DNA of 64,000 nucleotides, from NCBI GenBank assembly GCA_030704615.1, contig CM060731.1, forward strand, positions 90,316,756-90,380,755, read 5' to 3'. Position 1 is the first letter of the stretch. Each line of letters starts with the position of its first letter. Source of the DNA: Takakia lepidozioides (taxonomy: Eukaryota > Streptophyta > Takakiopsida > Takakiales > Takakiaceae). The position numbers were made by a program, and so were the translations under genes. Of this stretch, positions 10,730 through 23,249 are shown piece after piece. The notes below the pieces were generated by a model. The model was not told where the DNA came from. It worked only from the letters and a program-made list of their open reading frames with translations, and did no database searches.

Positions 10730-13446
10730 TCAAAGAGAATTTGGCGGAGCCCTACATGAGGTGTCCCGCTGCAGATGGGTGATGACTTCTCCGTAGCCTA
10801 GTGTGGCTTGGTGAATGAATTGGTCTCTCTTACCGTCGCAACACATAATTACAAGGTATATGTAATATTGATGCTTGCAGGGGACCCACTTCCCTCTCAT
10901 GCCGAGAGCGCCCTCACGCATCGTTACAAAATCCGGACAAGTGCACGTAGGGAAATTCCCCACGGTAACCTGATATTCTTTGCCATGAAGAACTAAGCCA
11001 ATAGACAGCACTGTGTAAATCCGTCCATACCCCGGGGCAGGGACTTTGGTGATACGAGTCACCCGAGCTTGCAAAATTCTAGCCGATTCCATCTTGCAAT
11101 CGTGATCTGCACCCGAAGCGACACGGCGCACTGTTTTTCCATCTCTTTTTGTTGGGTGGGAGTCGGCACCGGGTGGAGGCATTGCCGGAGCATGTGGCAC
11201 ATCTGTGCCGACAGTGCATGAGGGCACCACCCGGAACCGTGCAAGACAGAACTCTCTCTCCTCCAGCATGCTTATCTCGGTTGATGACAGCGACGTCCCA
11301 AGTTTCACAGGCCAAATTGCGGGGGGAGGGGGCTTCATTATCACCGAAGGACGAACTGTTCCCTTGACGCATCGTGCCATATCGTCTGGGCAGAACCAGA
11401 ACTTATGGTCCTTTGACTCCCCACTATGATAAGGTCAGAACAACCCTGTGAATGTTGGAGCTGGAGTCCCCCTGGCCTTTGCATATTTTTGATTTGCATT
11501 TCTTGAAAGAGGGGGTCCGAATTGCCATGCAAGCCACTCTAGATCCTGGTGGGGTGCATTCTATATGCCACTCACTGTCAATGCAATCAGATTCATGCAC
11601 CATGGCCACCACCTCCTCCAATGGGATTCCTGTTGCTGTGCTTGCATGATCTGCACCTGCTCCACTGGAGGCGGACCCACCTGGGAAGGGGCGGGCACAC
11701 GACTTAGTCTGCACTGGAGACACCTTTGGTATAGAGAAATTGACCCTGTCCGGCCGATGGGAATCTCCATCCGACCCTGGAGGAGTGTTCAATTTCTTTT
11801 TGCATGATCCAAATCTTTCCTCGCCTTCCAAATGGGGGAGCCTGGATTGCAAAGGGGAGCCTTCAATGCACCTGTTCAGAGCTCTGGTCATCTTTGATGG
11901 GTCTCCGGGCCTACTCGCAGCCCTTAGCATCAACAAAGTCGTATTAGGGCCCTTGCCTCCGCCCCGTCCCATCAGAAAATTGCAGTACCTATTTGTTGTG
12001 TAAGTGCCCGCACCATGTCATCAACAGTGGCCACATACAAGTCACGTCCTGCTTTGGTAGACTGCTGCATCCAGGCATTGTGAACAGTCTCCGCCAAATT
12101 ACAAGATGGCATGTCGGCCAAGTCCTCCAAGGACATATCCTGCATGAGGCATTGCATGGAAATGTGAGGAACAAAAGGAAATGGAAGAGGTTATGCAAGT
12201 GACAATCCAACAACCCCAAACAAACAGACACGATGCAAAGTGAAATTTGTGTTTCTGGGATTGAAGAGGCTTACCGTCGTCATGAAAGCTCCCCGTTGTC
12301 TGTCCCTGAAGTGCCAGAAAACCAACCAGTCCTCCAACTCCTTCAGGTGGATACCAGTAGCAGCACCAAGCCCGGATTGCTTGGTAAGTGCTCTTAGCTT
12401 CTCCCATTGAGGTGGCATTTTTGTACTTGAGGCAGAGTCTTCTGTGCTCCAACTAGAGGTCAGGGCAAATGCAGCGCTTTGTATGATGTGCCAGAGATTG
12501 ACTCCAATGGAAGAGGCATGTGCGCTCCATATTTTCCATTGGGACCTTAGGATCCCCCGAACCAAACACACGCCACACTGCATTGAAATTTTCCTGTGCA
12601 CTATCAACCATGAAGCCCGCAAAATTTGTGTTATGCATTCCAATGCGCTGCATGACGGCCAGGAGCGAATTCCACATGAGCATCTGGGATTCAGTGTCCT
12701 CCGACTGCATATCACAAATTGCTATGGGGAGCACACGCTGGTATGTTGGATCGTACACATGGACGCCATGGTTGTCCAACCCTTCACCCGTTTGCAGTGA
12801 TCAAAAATTAACCAACATTTAGACAAATCTCCTCCAGGTTGCATTCGGCGGACTATGCTCACACCACTGTCTTCGCCCACAGTGGACATCTTGAACAAAT
12901 ACACCTTGGACGAGCCCTGGCCAGGGAAGATACTGTTTTGAATGAATTCATAGCGACTCCTCCGTTTCAGGTCCATAATGTTGTCCATGAATCCAGCACT
13001 GCCTGTGCCCATTCTGAGTGCATTCACCTGGTTTCGAATATTGGGAGAGCTCAACACGGAGAAATGATCCATCACTGCATCAAGCGAATCTGCATCCAGC
13101 ATTGGTTGTGTCGCATCCCCTTCACCCAGTATATGTTTTTCCATGAATGCCTTGCTAGCTACAAGCGCTATAGCAGAAGGTGTTGCAGAAGGGGCATTGT
13201 GAAACTCCTGCTTCAGCAGATTTCTAGCAATGTCCACGCTATCCCTGCAACTTCCTTTGGACACAAGATGCTCGTGTGTACCCATATGAATGCAGGCACG
13301 AGTCATTGTCTTGCATCGGTGTGCCACCTGGTACATACGATCGTGGCACACAGAAACACAGGATGAGGAAAGTTTGCAGAACCTGCACACAAAAGTATTG
13401 GTCTTGGGAGGGGCAAGCCCTGGGGTGAAAGGATTCAGGGGCACAC

Positions 13447-14306
13447 TGTTGCGCACCTCACTTCAATAAGCTCCCCTTCAAGTCATAGTTACTCGCTTTG
13501 AAGCGCGCGCCTAACTCCCTAATTGGCCGCCGGGCCAACTCGGAGCTTCGGCTGCTCACCGGGACATAACGGTCCCCCTTTACTCCTCCACAAGACCCTC
13601 TCTCCAATTTGGGCCTAGTGGAAATTCCCTTTGGTTGATGGCAGTCCAGAATAGCTCCCCACACCTTGGTCGCTTTCCGGCTCGCACGCTTACTCACTAG
13701 TTTTTGGACACCAACGGGCTTGCACCATTCTTGGGGTGACTACTCCCTATATATACTTCTGTGACCGTCCGCGGGGTTTCACAAACAACCATGTCATTTT
13801 ATGGCGAACCACCACGAAAACCCTCAATTCCCGGTGATGAGTCGCGGTGAGTCTTGGCCCACCCACCACGGTCCCATTGGACCGTGATGAGTCCCAAGAC
13901 TCCCCACGACTCCCACCACAAGGTCTCCGCCCCCATGGTGAGTCCTATGCCACCCCCACTAAGTCCCACTAAGCTACCACCACCCCTTATGGAACCACCC
14001 CCACCGCAACCCGGTGTGCGGGGCTCCACCTAGTGAGCGCCTCCGCCTCCTTGAGTGCCTTGGACACTCAAGGGTGCTTCAGCCCCCGCAACTAATGTTG
14101 CCACTGCCCCCACCACAGGGGCAGCCCCTCACGTGTCCCGACCCCCTGCCCTCAAGGCAAAGGGCCGCGACAGCCTCCGCCTCCTTGAGTGCCTTGGGCA
14201 CTCAAGGGTGCTTCAGCCCCCGCAACTAATGTTGCCACTGCCCCCACCACAGGGGCAGCCCCTCACGTGTCCCGACCCCCTACCCTCAAGGCAAAGGGCT
14301 GCAACA
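13447..14306 (-). mobile_element. Solo LTR of the Gypsy-2 family inserted in MULE B
   Basis: Ends are TGTTGCG...GCAACA in + strand reading, the diverged inverse of the TGTCGCG/CGCGACA ends of the LTR at 62488-63212. It is flanked by a perfect 5-bp duplication CACAC (13442-13446 and 14307-14311). No internal retroviral sequence remains, so it is a solo LTR. MULE B coding sequence resumes on both sides. The extra length (860 versus 725 bp) is explained by an internal 134-bp tandem duplication. Confidence 0.9.
14039..14306 (-). repeat. 134-bp tandem duplication at the LTR end
   Basis: 14039-14172 and 14173-14306 are near-identical (differences such as ggacac/gggcac and ccgcgaca/gcaaca). The first copy ends in CCGCGACA, the LTR terminus, so the terminal segment of the LTR was duplicated in tandem inside the target duplications. 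Confidence 0.85.
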
Positions 14307-14742
14307 CACACCTTCCCACTCACTTTTGTTTGGTTGAGCGCTGTTTCTTAGGCGAGGGCAAGAAATATTCACGCACTTGCAATGCCCAACGCAAACTGAC
14401 CTTCAAAATTTCAATCCAATGTCGTTGTGGATGTTCGATGTTTTTGTCCTACACCAAGGGTGTCCATCATGTTTCTTGTCCATGCCCTACAGAAGCCCAA
14501 CTAGTCCACTGGAAGACGTGGGAGGGTTGAGCTCAAACAAGATGTCCCCATCAAACTCTGCTGGCACGTGTTGAACCCGCTGCACACGAAGGGACTCCCA
14601 ATCAACAAAACGCAGCTCGCTCTTGCACCCAGGCACCCCTGCGAGGGCTTTCAATTCGGAATTCGTCATCATCATCAAGAATCTCAGAAACATCCTCCAA
14701 GGACGAGTCTGAAAGAGTCACGAATGTAGTGGATGTGCTCAC

Positions 14743-15583
14743 TGTCGAGCGGCTTTTACTCACCCATCCCTTCGCTATCCGAGGTGGAAACTCCAAGATA
14801 GAAGAGTTGGATATCTCTAAGCACTCAGCCTGCTCAGAACAATCAGTCATGACCTGCAGCTAGTGAATCATGGTTGTGCTTCCTATTTGTATTCTTTCCT
14901 GCCTTCATGTTATCAATTTACCTTACCGTGTATACTGAAGCATCAGATTGCTTCAGTATCTACTAAGTTCCAATTAATCATGCATTCATTCCACAGCTTC
15001 TCTCGTGTCTCTCTACACAGTATGTTTGTATCGATTCAGTATCGGATTAAAATTAATCATGTATCATGCCTATGCCATGGTGTCTCTATTCTACCCTACT
15101 GTATAATTTTACAGCTTGCATGAACTAAGCCTCATTCAGGTCATCATCTCCTCTTCACTGTTTCCGCTCTCCGTTACGTCTTCTTTTCTCCTGAACAAGT
15201 CCCCCTCCTCAAGAAGTGATCCCCTTCCTGTTGCCGCTCTGCCTAATCTACCCGCAAGCTGTTCTAACCACCTAACTAACTAACCGTCACCCCTGAAGTA
15301 ACACGTTCCCTCTGCAGATGTCGTTCCCACACAGTCATTCCCTGTCAATGATAACTGTTCCCCATGTACTATGACAGGCTGTGTCAAGCTGTGCCGAGCT
15401 GTGTCGGGCTGTGTGAAGCTGTGTCGGGCTGTGACTGGCTGTGCGAAGCTGTGTCGGGCTGTGTAACTCCCTAAAGCCTGTTCCTGCCACCCCTAAGGCT
15501 CCTGTTGGTCTCAGTCTGTGCAAAAATTAAGGGTACCCCACAGAACCCATAAAAAAGTCTAAGTCCCAAGCAGCCCTCTAACA
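14743..15583 (-). repeat. 3' LTR of a Gypsy-1 family element, minus orientation
   Basis: Element-strand ends are TGTTAGAGGG and CCGCTCGACA. It is homologous to the 5' LTR at 32914-33833 over its length, including the segment around 14830-14950. The adjoining purine tract shows that this is the 3' LTR. It is inserted in the N-terminal part of MULE B. Confidence 0.8.
15361..15470. repeat. LTR minisatellite (AGCTGTGTCGGGCTGTG type)
   Basis: About ten imperfect units of a GCTGTGtc(g/a)gGCTGTG motif. The reverse-complement array (CACAGCC) is expanded in the sister LTR at 33056-33200, which accounts for most of the length difference between the two LTRs. Confidence 0.75.
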
Positions 15584-15602
15584 TTACCCCTCCCCCTCTT
15601 AA
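15584..15602 (-). promoter_or_regulatory. Polypurine tract (plus-strand primer)
   Basis: The minus strand reads TTAAGAGGGGGAGGGGTAA directly before the LTR start TGTTAG. This is the expected place and composition for priming second-strand synthesis. Confidence 0.75.
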
Positions 15603-16715
15603 AAAAGCCGTGTCCTCACGGTTTACTGTTTGGGATCAGCAAACCTTTGTGAGTGAGCACCCTTTTGACGGTGAGAGTCTCGTGAAGGACTCCATGTGCG
15701 AGCCCGAGTCCTGTCACTGGCTGATGGAGATGATTGAGCACTACCTGGAAATGTCTGACCCTCCTTTGGCTGATAACGAGGTAACCTCTCAGGCATAGGA
15801 GATCCCCCGTCGTTCTTCTCTGCCATCTGAAGTGCATAGTCCTCTGCCATGTCAAAAGAGTCCTCTGAAGAAATAGTAGTATCAGAATCCTCGTGCCCCC
15901 TTAGGTGTTTTAACGGCCAAACTTTGAGTGGAATCCTGCGTGGCATACAATGTGGGCCCACCATGTCTGGAAGTTTAAACTGTACAACTTGCTGTAAGCG
16001 CTTGCAAGCAAAATTAGTGAACGCCCTGGACTCCTTATCCGTATAGGTGAGAGGTGTGCCAATGACTTTGGAACAGTGTAAGTATTTCCAGGCTTCATGT
16101 CCCTTAAAGAAAATATCCTCAGGGCCAAATTCTGTGTTGTCAAATTTTCCAAAGCCGAATTAAACCATGAACGAAGTTGGGAATCCTTCTGCATCATAAC
16201 TTTTGCATCGTATAGGTACATATGAGGTGGCACTGAAGGTAAGACCCAATGATCGCCACTGGAATAACTCAGAAATCGTGATTGCATCTTTTGCTGCTCA
16301 ATGTGATAACGTGCCAGAAAACAAGCAGCGTAGTATAATCCACAGCCCATGACAATACTAGATACCTCCTTGGTCTTGGTATAGATGTACCCATGTACAA
16401 CCTGGAAGGCAATTAATTCCTTCAGCATGGTACCTGCCTCAGACTAGTACCTGACAAAGTGATGATCCTCAATGGGTCGATTGTTCGGAAGAACCTTAGT
16501 CCGAGTTGCCACTGGCAACCAAATGCGCATGATCTGGTAGTAGTAATGTGCCAACGACTGCGGAGGACTAAATTCCTTCCAAGCCAAATCCAACACAATG
16601 GGAATTTGGTTGAAGGGCATAATCATAGCCCGACTGTACTCCCGTGCAGCAGGAGTCCTAGGTGGGTTAAAAGCAGCATCCCCCCATACCTCAGGCTGTG
16701 GTTTGGCTGTAGTAG
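15603..16715 (-). pseudogene. 3'-internal ORF remnants of the Gypsy-1 element, unrecognised product
   Basis: Two minus-strand frames, 16444-16715 and 15910-16428, are separated by a stop near 16442; a third, 15623-15964, overlaps in another frame. Together they look like one frame-broken protein with IVLDLAWKEF, SLAHYYYQIMRIWLP and IFSLRDMKPGNTYT. I do not recognise a domain; it is not an integrase or reverse transcriptase by motif. Position upstream of the purine tract suggests an extra 3' gene of the retrotransposon. The open frame continues across the left end of composite copy 2 by chance. Confidence 0.4.
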
Positions 16716-16754
16716 CGGGGGCTGCTATTTCATGAGCGGCATGAGCATGAGCGG
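16716..16754 (-). repeat. Candidate terminal inverted repeat, left end of copy 2
   Basis: Read outward (minus): iterated GCTCATG ending CTCATGAAATAGC then a C-rich run. It faces the same motif reading outward at 28970-29007, so the two form an inverted pair about 12.3 kb apart. Confidence 0.5.
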
Positions 16755-19289
16755 AAAAAAAAAAAGCAGGAGCGGGCCATTGTATGTCCACGGAAATAGG
16801 GTTAGGAGGCACGGAAATAGGGTCATGTGGACTCGTCATAGCAATGAAATGCAACATTTTATTGGAAATTTTGTGGCAAGCCACGTCTATACAAGTGTGT
16901 CCTAACTGACATAGCAGGAATGGGAACTACTCTCCTACACCTTCCGAGGAACTTGGCCCTCCTTCTTCCTCATCCCCCTCATCCCCCCCATCCTCCGAGC
17001 TCTGTGATGCATCAGTTGCACTATGCCTCTCAAAAATTCCGTCCTCTCCTTGGAGGACTGTCCACTCACCTCCTGGAATCTTCTGCCTCTTCTCCCCACT
17101 TTCCTCAGCAGAATCCAAGACAAGTCTACGAGCCCGACGGGCTCTAATAGCTGCTGCCTCCTCCCTCATGTTCATTTTCTTGAGGCTTGCCTCGTCTAAA
17201 ATCTGCTGTACACAACTAGGTTCGGAACACCTCCTAATGGACACCAAAGCAAGCCGGGCAACATAAGTAGGAAGGATGTAGTCCCTTTCTGGACTAGGCA
17301 TGAAATCCCCCCTGGCAAAAAAGGCACGTTCCTCCTGCCCATGAACTCCGGTGTAGACGTCCCTCCTGCAGTACTTGACATCCTACAGTAAGAACAAATC
17401 CACTTCAAGAATGTCAATACCAGCAGAAGCAAAAAGGGTTTTCAATGAAATAAGAGAGCGAAGGGAGGTGCCTAACAAAATCTGGAGGCAACTTACAATG
17501 CGACCACTCACTCGTAAACCGGGGGCTCCTTGGCCTCGATCCCAACTTGTTCCTCCCCCTGCTCCTTCTCGGATTTTTCCTCATCCTCCGAGGATGCCTC
17601 TTCCTCAGCCGCTGCAAGTTCCGAGTTGTGGAGGGCAGTATCTGGCTCAAAGGCGAACACATGCCTGTCGGACAACATCCTTGCCCACATTGAAGCACCT
17701 GAGGAACAAAGCGGGCGGTTAATAGCTTGCGGCATGCAATTGCAATCGGGCCAGGGGACAAACTGAGCACGTGAAGGCTTATCCATGCCACATGTGAGGT
17801 CAAGAATATGCCCTTGGACATCCGAGCACGTCTCCATGAGGGTTTGGATGAAAGCAGGGCTCCGGGTCCGGCTGTACCGCCACGGTTTGCTTGTCTTTGT
17901 GTCCTTCGGCATACTGGAGTGGGGCACATAGTTATAGAGGACATCGTAGGTAATAGGGTCCACAGTGGCATCAACAAGACGACCGTCATTGCGGAATTTG
18001 AACATAGACCCTCTCTTCACAAAGCAATATGCCTCAAACACCAATGTCTGCACATCCAACAAAAGAGGGATCAACTCCGGGATCTAGTTTAGATACACCA
18101 CAATATGAGGTGAATGCAATAGATTGATAATTACACTTTGGCCCTCTGTTCGCAACCCCTGTGTATTGATGCAGAACCATTTTCTGAGGAGGACCGGGGT
18201 GACACTTTTCGGTGTTCATCTTGCCACCGCATTCTCTGTGGTCTTCCCTCTTGTGGCAAGGACAACAACACATCCACCGTCATCCAAGAGCATCCCCGCC
18301 AGCCCAAACCCGGCTTTCCAGTAGTCCTCAGTAAACCTGTTTCAGGTGGGCACACCATCCAGGCCCTCCAGCAGCTCCCCATCTGGAATGTCGAGGAGAA
18401 TCATATCGCAAGCTCTCTCAACCTCAACCCCCCCCCCCCCCGAGTGCTCTTGCAATACATGCTCACAGCCGTGAAGAATTCCATCATGGCTTCAAAACCA
18501 GGGGTGTCTTTAGGCTCTGTACCGGCAGCCCTCTTCTTGGCTTTCCCCTCCTGCTCCGCCAGATACTTGCTGTGTGCCACCTTCTTCACCCTGGCAGCGA
18601 GAGCGTCAAGGAAGCTCTCATTGACGCATTGGATGATGGTTGGAGGTTCTAGCTTTGGCCTGTGCGTAAACGTCACTGCCGAATACCGCTGTGTAGGCTC
18701 GCCCTCAAATGCCAACTTCTTGGCAGAGCCAGTCCAACTCCGAACTGACTTGGGAACCCGGACGACCGGTGACTGGGTAGCAGCAGCAGCAGTCGCATGA
18801 CCTTGAACAAAGTCGTCGTCCGAGTCACTCCCTTGGGTCCCCTCCTGCGCCTCCTTCGATGCCCCGATGGTTTTTTGTTTTTTGGGTGTTACTGTACTCA
18901 CCTGTTTCCTTGTCCTTTTCCTTTGGCCTTTATTCTTCTCATTCAATTTCTCCTGAATTCTTGCTTGAGCAAGCTCTGCCGCTTTCCTGGAGTTCGCAAG
19001 CACTTTTGCCTCTTTTGGACCCAGCGGAGGCAGCGGAGCCCCGTTTCGTCGGGCCTCAGCATCTAGCTTCAATTGAAACTCGGATGGGTCGAGCGAGCCG
19101 GGCGGAAGGTCCACATACCAAGGGCAATCACGCAAATGTTCCAGATGCCACTCCTTCACAATAACGTCAGTGTACATGGAGTCAGCCCCAGGGTTCCTCC
19201 ATGCCAGGAAGAATGGTGGCTCGAAAGACAGATGACCTTTCTCCAAAAGGGAGAACTTGCAGTACTTGCATTCATGAAAAACACAGAAT

Positions 19290-19600
19290 GAGGTCCCTGA
19301 ACTGGAAATTCGGCACCATTTTCCCAAGTTGGGGCGGAACTGACTGGGCCTAGAACTGGAAAAATGGCGCCGAATTTCGGTTTTTGGTGCTAGCCACGCT
19401 AGGGACAGCCATTTTGGGAGCCCTGAACTGGAAATTCGACGCCATTTTCCCAGGTCTGGCCCGAAAATGGCTAAGTCCCAGAACTGACTGGGCCTAGAAC
19501 TGGAAAAATGGCGCCGAATTTCGGTTTTCGGTGCCAGCCACTCTAGGGACTTAGCCATTTTGGGAGCCCTGGACTGGAAATTCGGCGCCATTTTTCCAAG
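19290..19600. repeat. 147-bp intronic minisatellite, about two units
   Basis: Units begin 'ctgaactggaaattcg' (19422, 19569). Each unit contains GGAAATTCGGCGCCATTTT and its inverse GGAAAAATGGCGCCGAATTT. It lies in the intron before the methyltransferase exon. Since 147 is divisible by three, spurious open frames run through it. Confidence 0.8.
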
Positions 19601-22494
19601 GACTAATTTTTATGCGCCACCTAACATCCTGAAATGCAAGGACTTGAAAGGAAGGCATCGCGTATGTACCTGTACAGAAGGCGCATTGCTGCTTTGTCCG
19701 CGTTCGGCTGGTCAGTGAACTCGTGGCTCCGGCGGGCATGGGGTATCTCCCGAAAGAATAGGTCGGTTTGTACAGCAGAAAGTACCTCGTCACATAGTCG
19801 CGTAGGCTCTCTGCTGCAGGATAAATCTCCATCTTGAACTGATGTGCTTGTGTGTCCAGCTGCTCTTGCGCATTCGTCGTCACCTGTGGAGATTCTCCAT
19901 CAGATCGCTTTCCTGAAAAAATACAATGAATCCACCCCCTACAAGAGTAGAAGCGCCAAATGAAGCGTGGGGAAGTACCTGAAACCACCATGTCATGCGG
20001 TTCATCCACATGTCAAATGTGGGGTCAAACAGTTTGTCCGGTTTGGGGAAGCTCCACATGTCCCTTGTACTTTGGGAACCATTCCAGATTTGGAGCCACC
20101 GGGTCTGTCCAACCACCCAGCATATTCGTAAGCGCCAAACACCACAAAAATGAGTTGTTGCCACCACAATTTGGTTAAGAATGTATCACCTTTTCTGTTG
20201 CATCCACACAGGATGTGGCTAGACGATGGAGCTTCTCCAATGTCATCGTGGGCTTCAGAGCGCGGGAGTAGTGCTTCCCCACCTCCACCAGAAAGTCGGC
20301 ACCAAGGGCGGGATCAGCTATGGCCACGTACTTTACCATCCGCAACTTGTACTTTATGCGGGCCCTGGCCTCCGCAGCTTTGAGATACGATTCAAGTGCC
20401 GAGAGGGTTAGATTCTTCTCCTCTGACTCCATGTAGAACCTCCGTGCATGTGCCAAATCTTGCTGAATTTTCGTCTGTCAAGAATGCGCACATAAGATTA
20501 GAGATCCTGCTCAACACTTTTTCTTCTATTGGGGGAGGAGAGACAGATTAGCTCAACAAAACAGTCAGGAGCTTTACCCGAAATATGTAGTCCACCATGG
20601 CGTCTATGCTCAGCCTATACCAGGTTCTGTCTGCCTTTGCCTCCGACTTGCGCAGGAGGTCGGCACTGAGCGAATTGGCAAACTCTTGCACCCCCTGCTT
20701 CCCGACATCCTTCACTCGGAAGAGCATATGGGACAAGTTGGTGGCAATGAAGGCATTCTCAGTCACCCTGCAATGCCACATTTCCATCAAACAATACTGA
20801 AATGGGAATTTTCAACAAATATGAGGATTCGCAATGAAATGACTTACAAATTTTGGGTCCAAAAGCAAGAGGCGTTGTAACTTACGAGTTGATGTCCGCC
20901 ATTGCAGCTTTGAGAAGACTGCGATCTTTGGGCCCCGCAACCTTCAGCACAACACACTCCACGGGGAAATGCCAATCGAGGTCGTTGGGGGTGGGCTTCG
21001 GCTATGTGCTCCATCCATGCCAGGAGGCGATGATTGCCGTCCCACACGTAAAACATCTTTCCGGACAAGTGCTGGAAAAGAGGATCAGTAGCAATCGATC
21101 TCTCGAACTCCTCATTTCGCCTTTGCCAATGGGGACCCCATTTGTCCACCTCATCGGAAGTGTGGGCACGGAAAGCTCCGTGGTCGTTCTCAATGGAAAC
21201 GTAAAACGCGGCAGACCCCATTCGATATCCATCCCGGAAAGAGAATTTCAGCTTGTCGATATCGCCTGGGAGGGCAGGTCTCACCACCTGCAATGACACC
21301 AAGCGGCAAAGGGGAATTCGAAGCTTGGCCGGGTACACCATGCCCCCCAGCACCCTGCCAATGTTGCTGTGGGTTGCCTCCAACATCTTGGCAGTGGCCA
21401 ACTTCATATCCGCCTCCGACATGACGTTTGCTGCAGAGGGGTTCTCCGGCAGCCCACCAGGACCGCCAAATCCAGCCTGTATGCTGCGGGTTTGGGGCCT
21501 GGGGATGTCCGAGAGGATGTCATCCTGGTCAGAAACCTCGGTGTCGTCCTCCTCAACATGGTCAACCACCGGTGAAACCACCTCGAGCACTCTCCCCGTC
21601 TCTACTGCCCTCTCCCCGGCTTCACCTTGAACTTGCACAATCCGTGCTCTTTGTGGTGTTCTTTCCTCTCCTCCACTCTCCACCGTATGGGTAATTGCGG
21701 GGGCTGCTCTTGCCCGCGATGGTATAACCGGTGTGTTACTGCCTCTTTGTGGTGTCTTGGAGGGATCCACCGTCTCTGTGCGTCCCTCGCTTACATGGGC
21801 ATCTGTAATTTCGGCACCCCTGGCCTCCTCAGTGGCCTTTTCTCTTTCCTCCTGGCTAGCCTTCTGTCTCGCCTGTTCTTTTGCCCTTTCTTTTGCCCTC
21901 TCACGAGCTTTTTGTTTCTTACTAGGGCTAGCAGCAGGGGAGCCTTCCAGGACGACCACCTTTGATTGAGGAGAACTGACACCCTCGCGCGCACTGCTCA
22001 CTCCCCCCTCCATAGCCCGTGACGGCTCTCTCGCCGGGGATTGCATGTGCTTGGCTTTCTTCTTCTTTTTTGCGTGGGCGGGCCCTACTGCATGTGCATC
22101 AACAACCTCCATTGCCGGATCTGCTGTCCTCACGTCCTCACGCCCTTCACTTGCCATGCCGTCTGCACCAACCTCCCCAATGCCTATTCTGTCGTACTCT
22201 AGCTGCAGGTCCTCCCGTCCACCAACAAAAGGTTTTAGTTTGCCCTCCCGCCCCAAGTTGGGCAATCCAAACATGCGATGAGTTGGAGCGATGATACCAC
22301 CAGCGTGCCGGGCTCGTCGTCACTCTGTCATTCCCAAAAATTGTGGGAACCAACATCGGAATGAAAACCACCATCGCAACGAGCAGCGCAACCACCGTCG
22401 CAACAATCGTGGAACAACAATGAAAACAAATCCAACCAATGCCTAAGAATGACATGCACAAGCAGCCTTCTCAAGAGCTGCCGGCTTTGCACAC

Positions 22495-22720
22495 GCATTG
22501 CAAACTATCTAAGGTTCACTCAACCGGTAACATGAAACACGATGAACAAATGAACACGAATTCCATAAGACGGGAAAACAGGGTGAAATGTTTTGAAGGC
22601 ACTTCATCTGCTCAGACAATCTTCTCAGCTCAGCATGGATTTCCTTAATTTTTAACCACTCTGACCTTGATCATTCTTCTCAACAACTCCTGCTTTTGCG
22701 ATGCAACCATACGCTTCCAG
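22495..22720 (-). other. Captured PPR 3' fragment in intron 1 (copy 2)
   Basis: The blocks 'aaactatctaaggttcactc', 'cagggtgaaatgttttgaag' and 'cagacaatcttctcagctc' match, in the same order and strand, the PPR pseudogene's 3' end and flank at about 47895-48290. An internal part is missing relative to the PPR locus and to the copy at 58318-58600. Confidence 0.55.
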
Positions 22721-23249
22721 CGATGCCAGGCTGAAGATGCGAAAACAAACCAAAAAACGAAGTAAACAACAAAGCCAAAGCGGAAGTGGCTTGCCTGGGA
22801 GTACTCGGCTTCAGTTGGCGCGGGTTGTGAGCAAGACACTGGAATCTCCTGTTGGAGCTTAAGTTTGGCCATGCGAGAGGTTGGCCGTCGCCCGTAGTAC
22901 AAAGCCTTCAACTTCCGCCGCGGTCTGGATGTGGGGTCTCTCTCAGGAGAGCCAAGCCCTTCACGCGGCATAAGTCCCAGCAAAAGAAAAAAGATCTCAG
23001 TATTTTTGCGTACATGCCTCGAATAGAACTTCATCCAAGTTTAACATCAGGTTTCCAGGACGTATCGAGGAAGCAAGCGCGGAATCCTTGTGTCGCCAGC
23101 CCGAATCAAAACCGACGGCGGAGGACATTTAATGCCCAACTGCGCAATTAAATGTCGAATGAAGTATGACGCAACGAAGCCCTCCTTGTCGGATGAAATA
23201 TGACGCAACGAGGCCCAGAATTTCCATCGTAGAGGTAATTCGGAGCGCG

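Larger units (their letters stand above)
10730..14742 (-). pseudogene. Mutator-like transposase (MULE B), split by a solo LTR
   Basis: A divergent member of the MULE family. From the 5' side (high coordinates): acidic N-terminus with SELKALAG and ILFELNPP (14490-14690); KKHDGHPWC (about 14460); then the LTR insertion; Cys/His-rich block with TRACIHMGTHEH (about 13290); FPGQGSS, FDHCKRV; FAGFMVDSAQENFNAVW with a candidate catalytic Asp (about 12620); FHWSQSL; WLVFWHFRDRQRGAF; LAETVHNAWM with the candidate Glu (about 12095). The SWIM zinc finger is complete: FPTCTCPDF then CKHQYYIYL (about 10960-10860), CxCx(n)CxH. Introns are implied by frame changes at GT/AG sites. Stops and the LTR make it inactive. 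Of the MULE copies here, only B and E have an unbroken SWIM. Confidence 0.75.
16929..23034 (-). pseudogene. ParB-like/N6_N4 methyltransferase-like gene, copy 2
   Basis: Exons deduced from splice sites and comparison of copies: exon 1 about 22795-23034 (MPREGLGSPERDP...ALYYGRRPTSRMAKL), exon 2 20886-22324 (Lys/Glu-rich disordered region, then the ParB-like domain with LCRLVSLQVVRP and DGNHRLLAW near 21016-21050), 20578-20767, 20190-20474, 19979-20104, 19670-19912, 18135-19272 (methyltransferase region, DIPDG at about 18380-18394), 17784-18047 (ends with motif I), 17512-17699 (RHVFAFEPD, acidic tail), 16929-17365 (basic/acidic C-terminus). Defects: a one-base insertion in a C run after AEAHP, a 4-bp deletion near 22290, a one-base deletion in exon 6 and a lost donor after motif I (TCGM instead of TCGTG). 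Role by family: DNA binding plus DNA base methylation; inferred, not shown. Confidence 0.6.

Noticed and set aside
4597-16827. CGGAAATAGG repeats near 4597-4645 and 16791-16820 as proof of the same element end
   Set aside because: They have the wrong relative orientation for homologous ends of oppositely oriented copies, so I rely on CTCATGRAATAG only.
19270-19591. N-terminal ~100 codons of a 396-codon minus-strand frame (MAPNFQSRAPKMAKSLEW...)
   Set aside because: It is translation of the 147-bp intronic repeat, open only because the period is a multiple of three; splice comparison puts the exon start near 19272.
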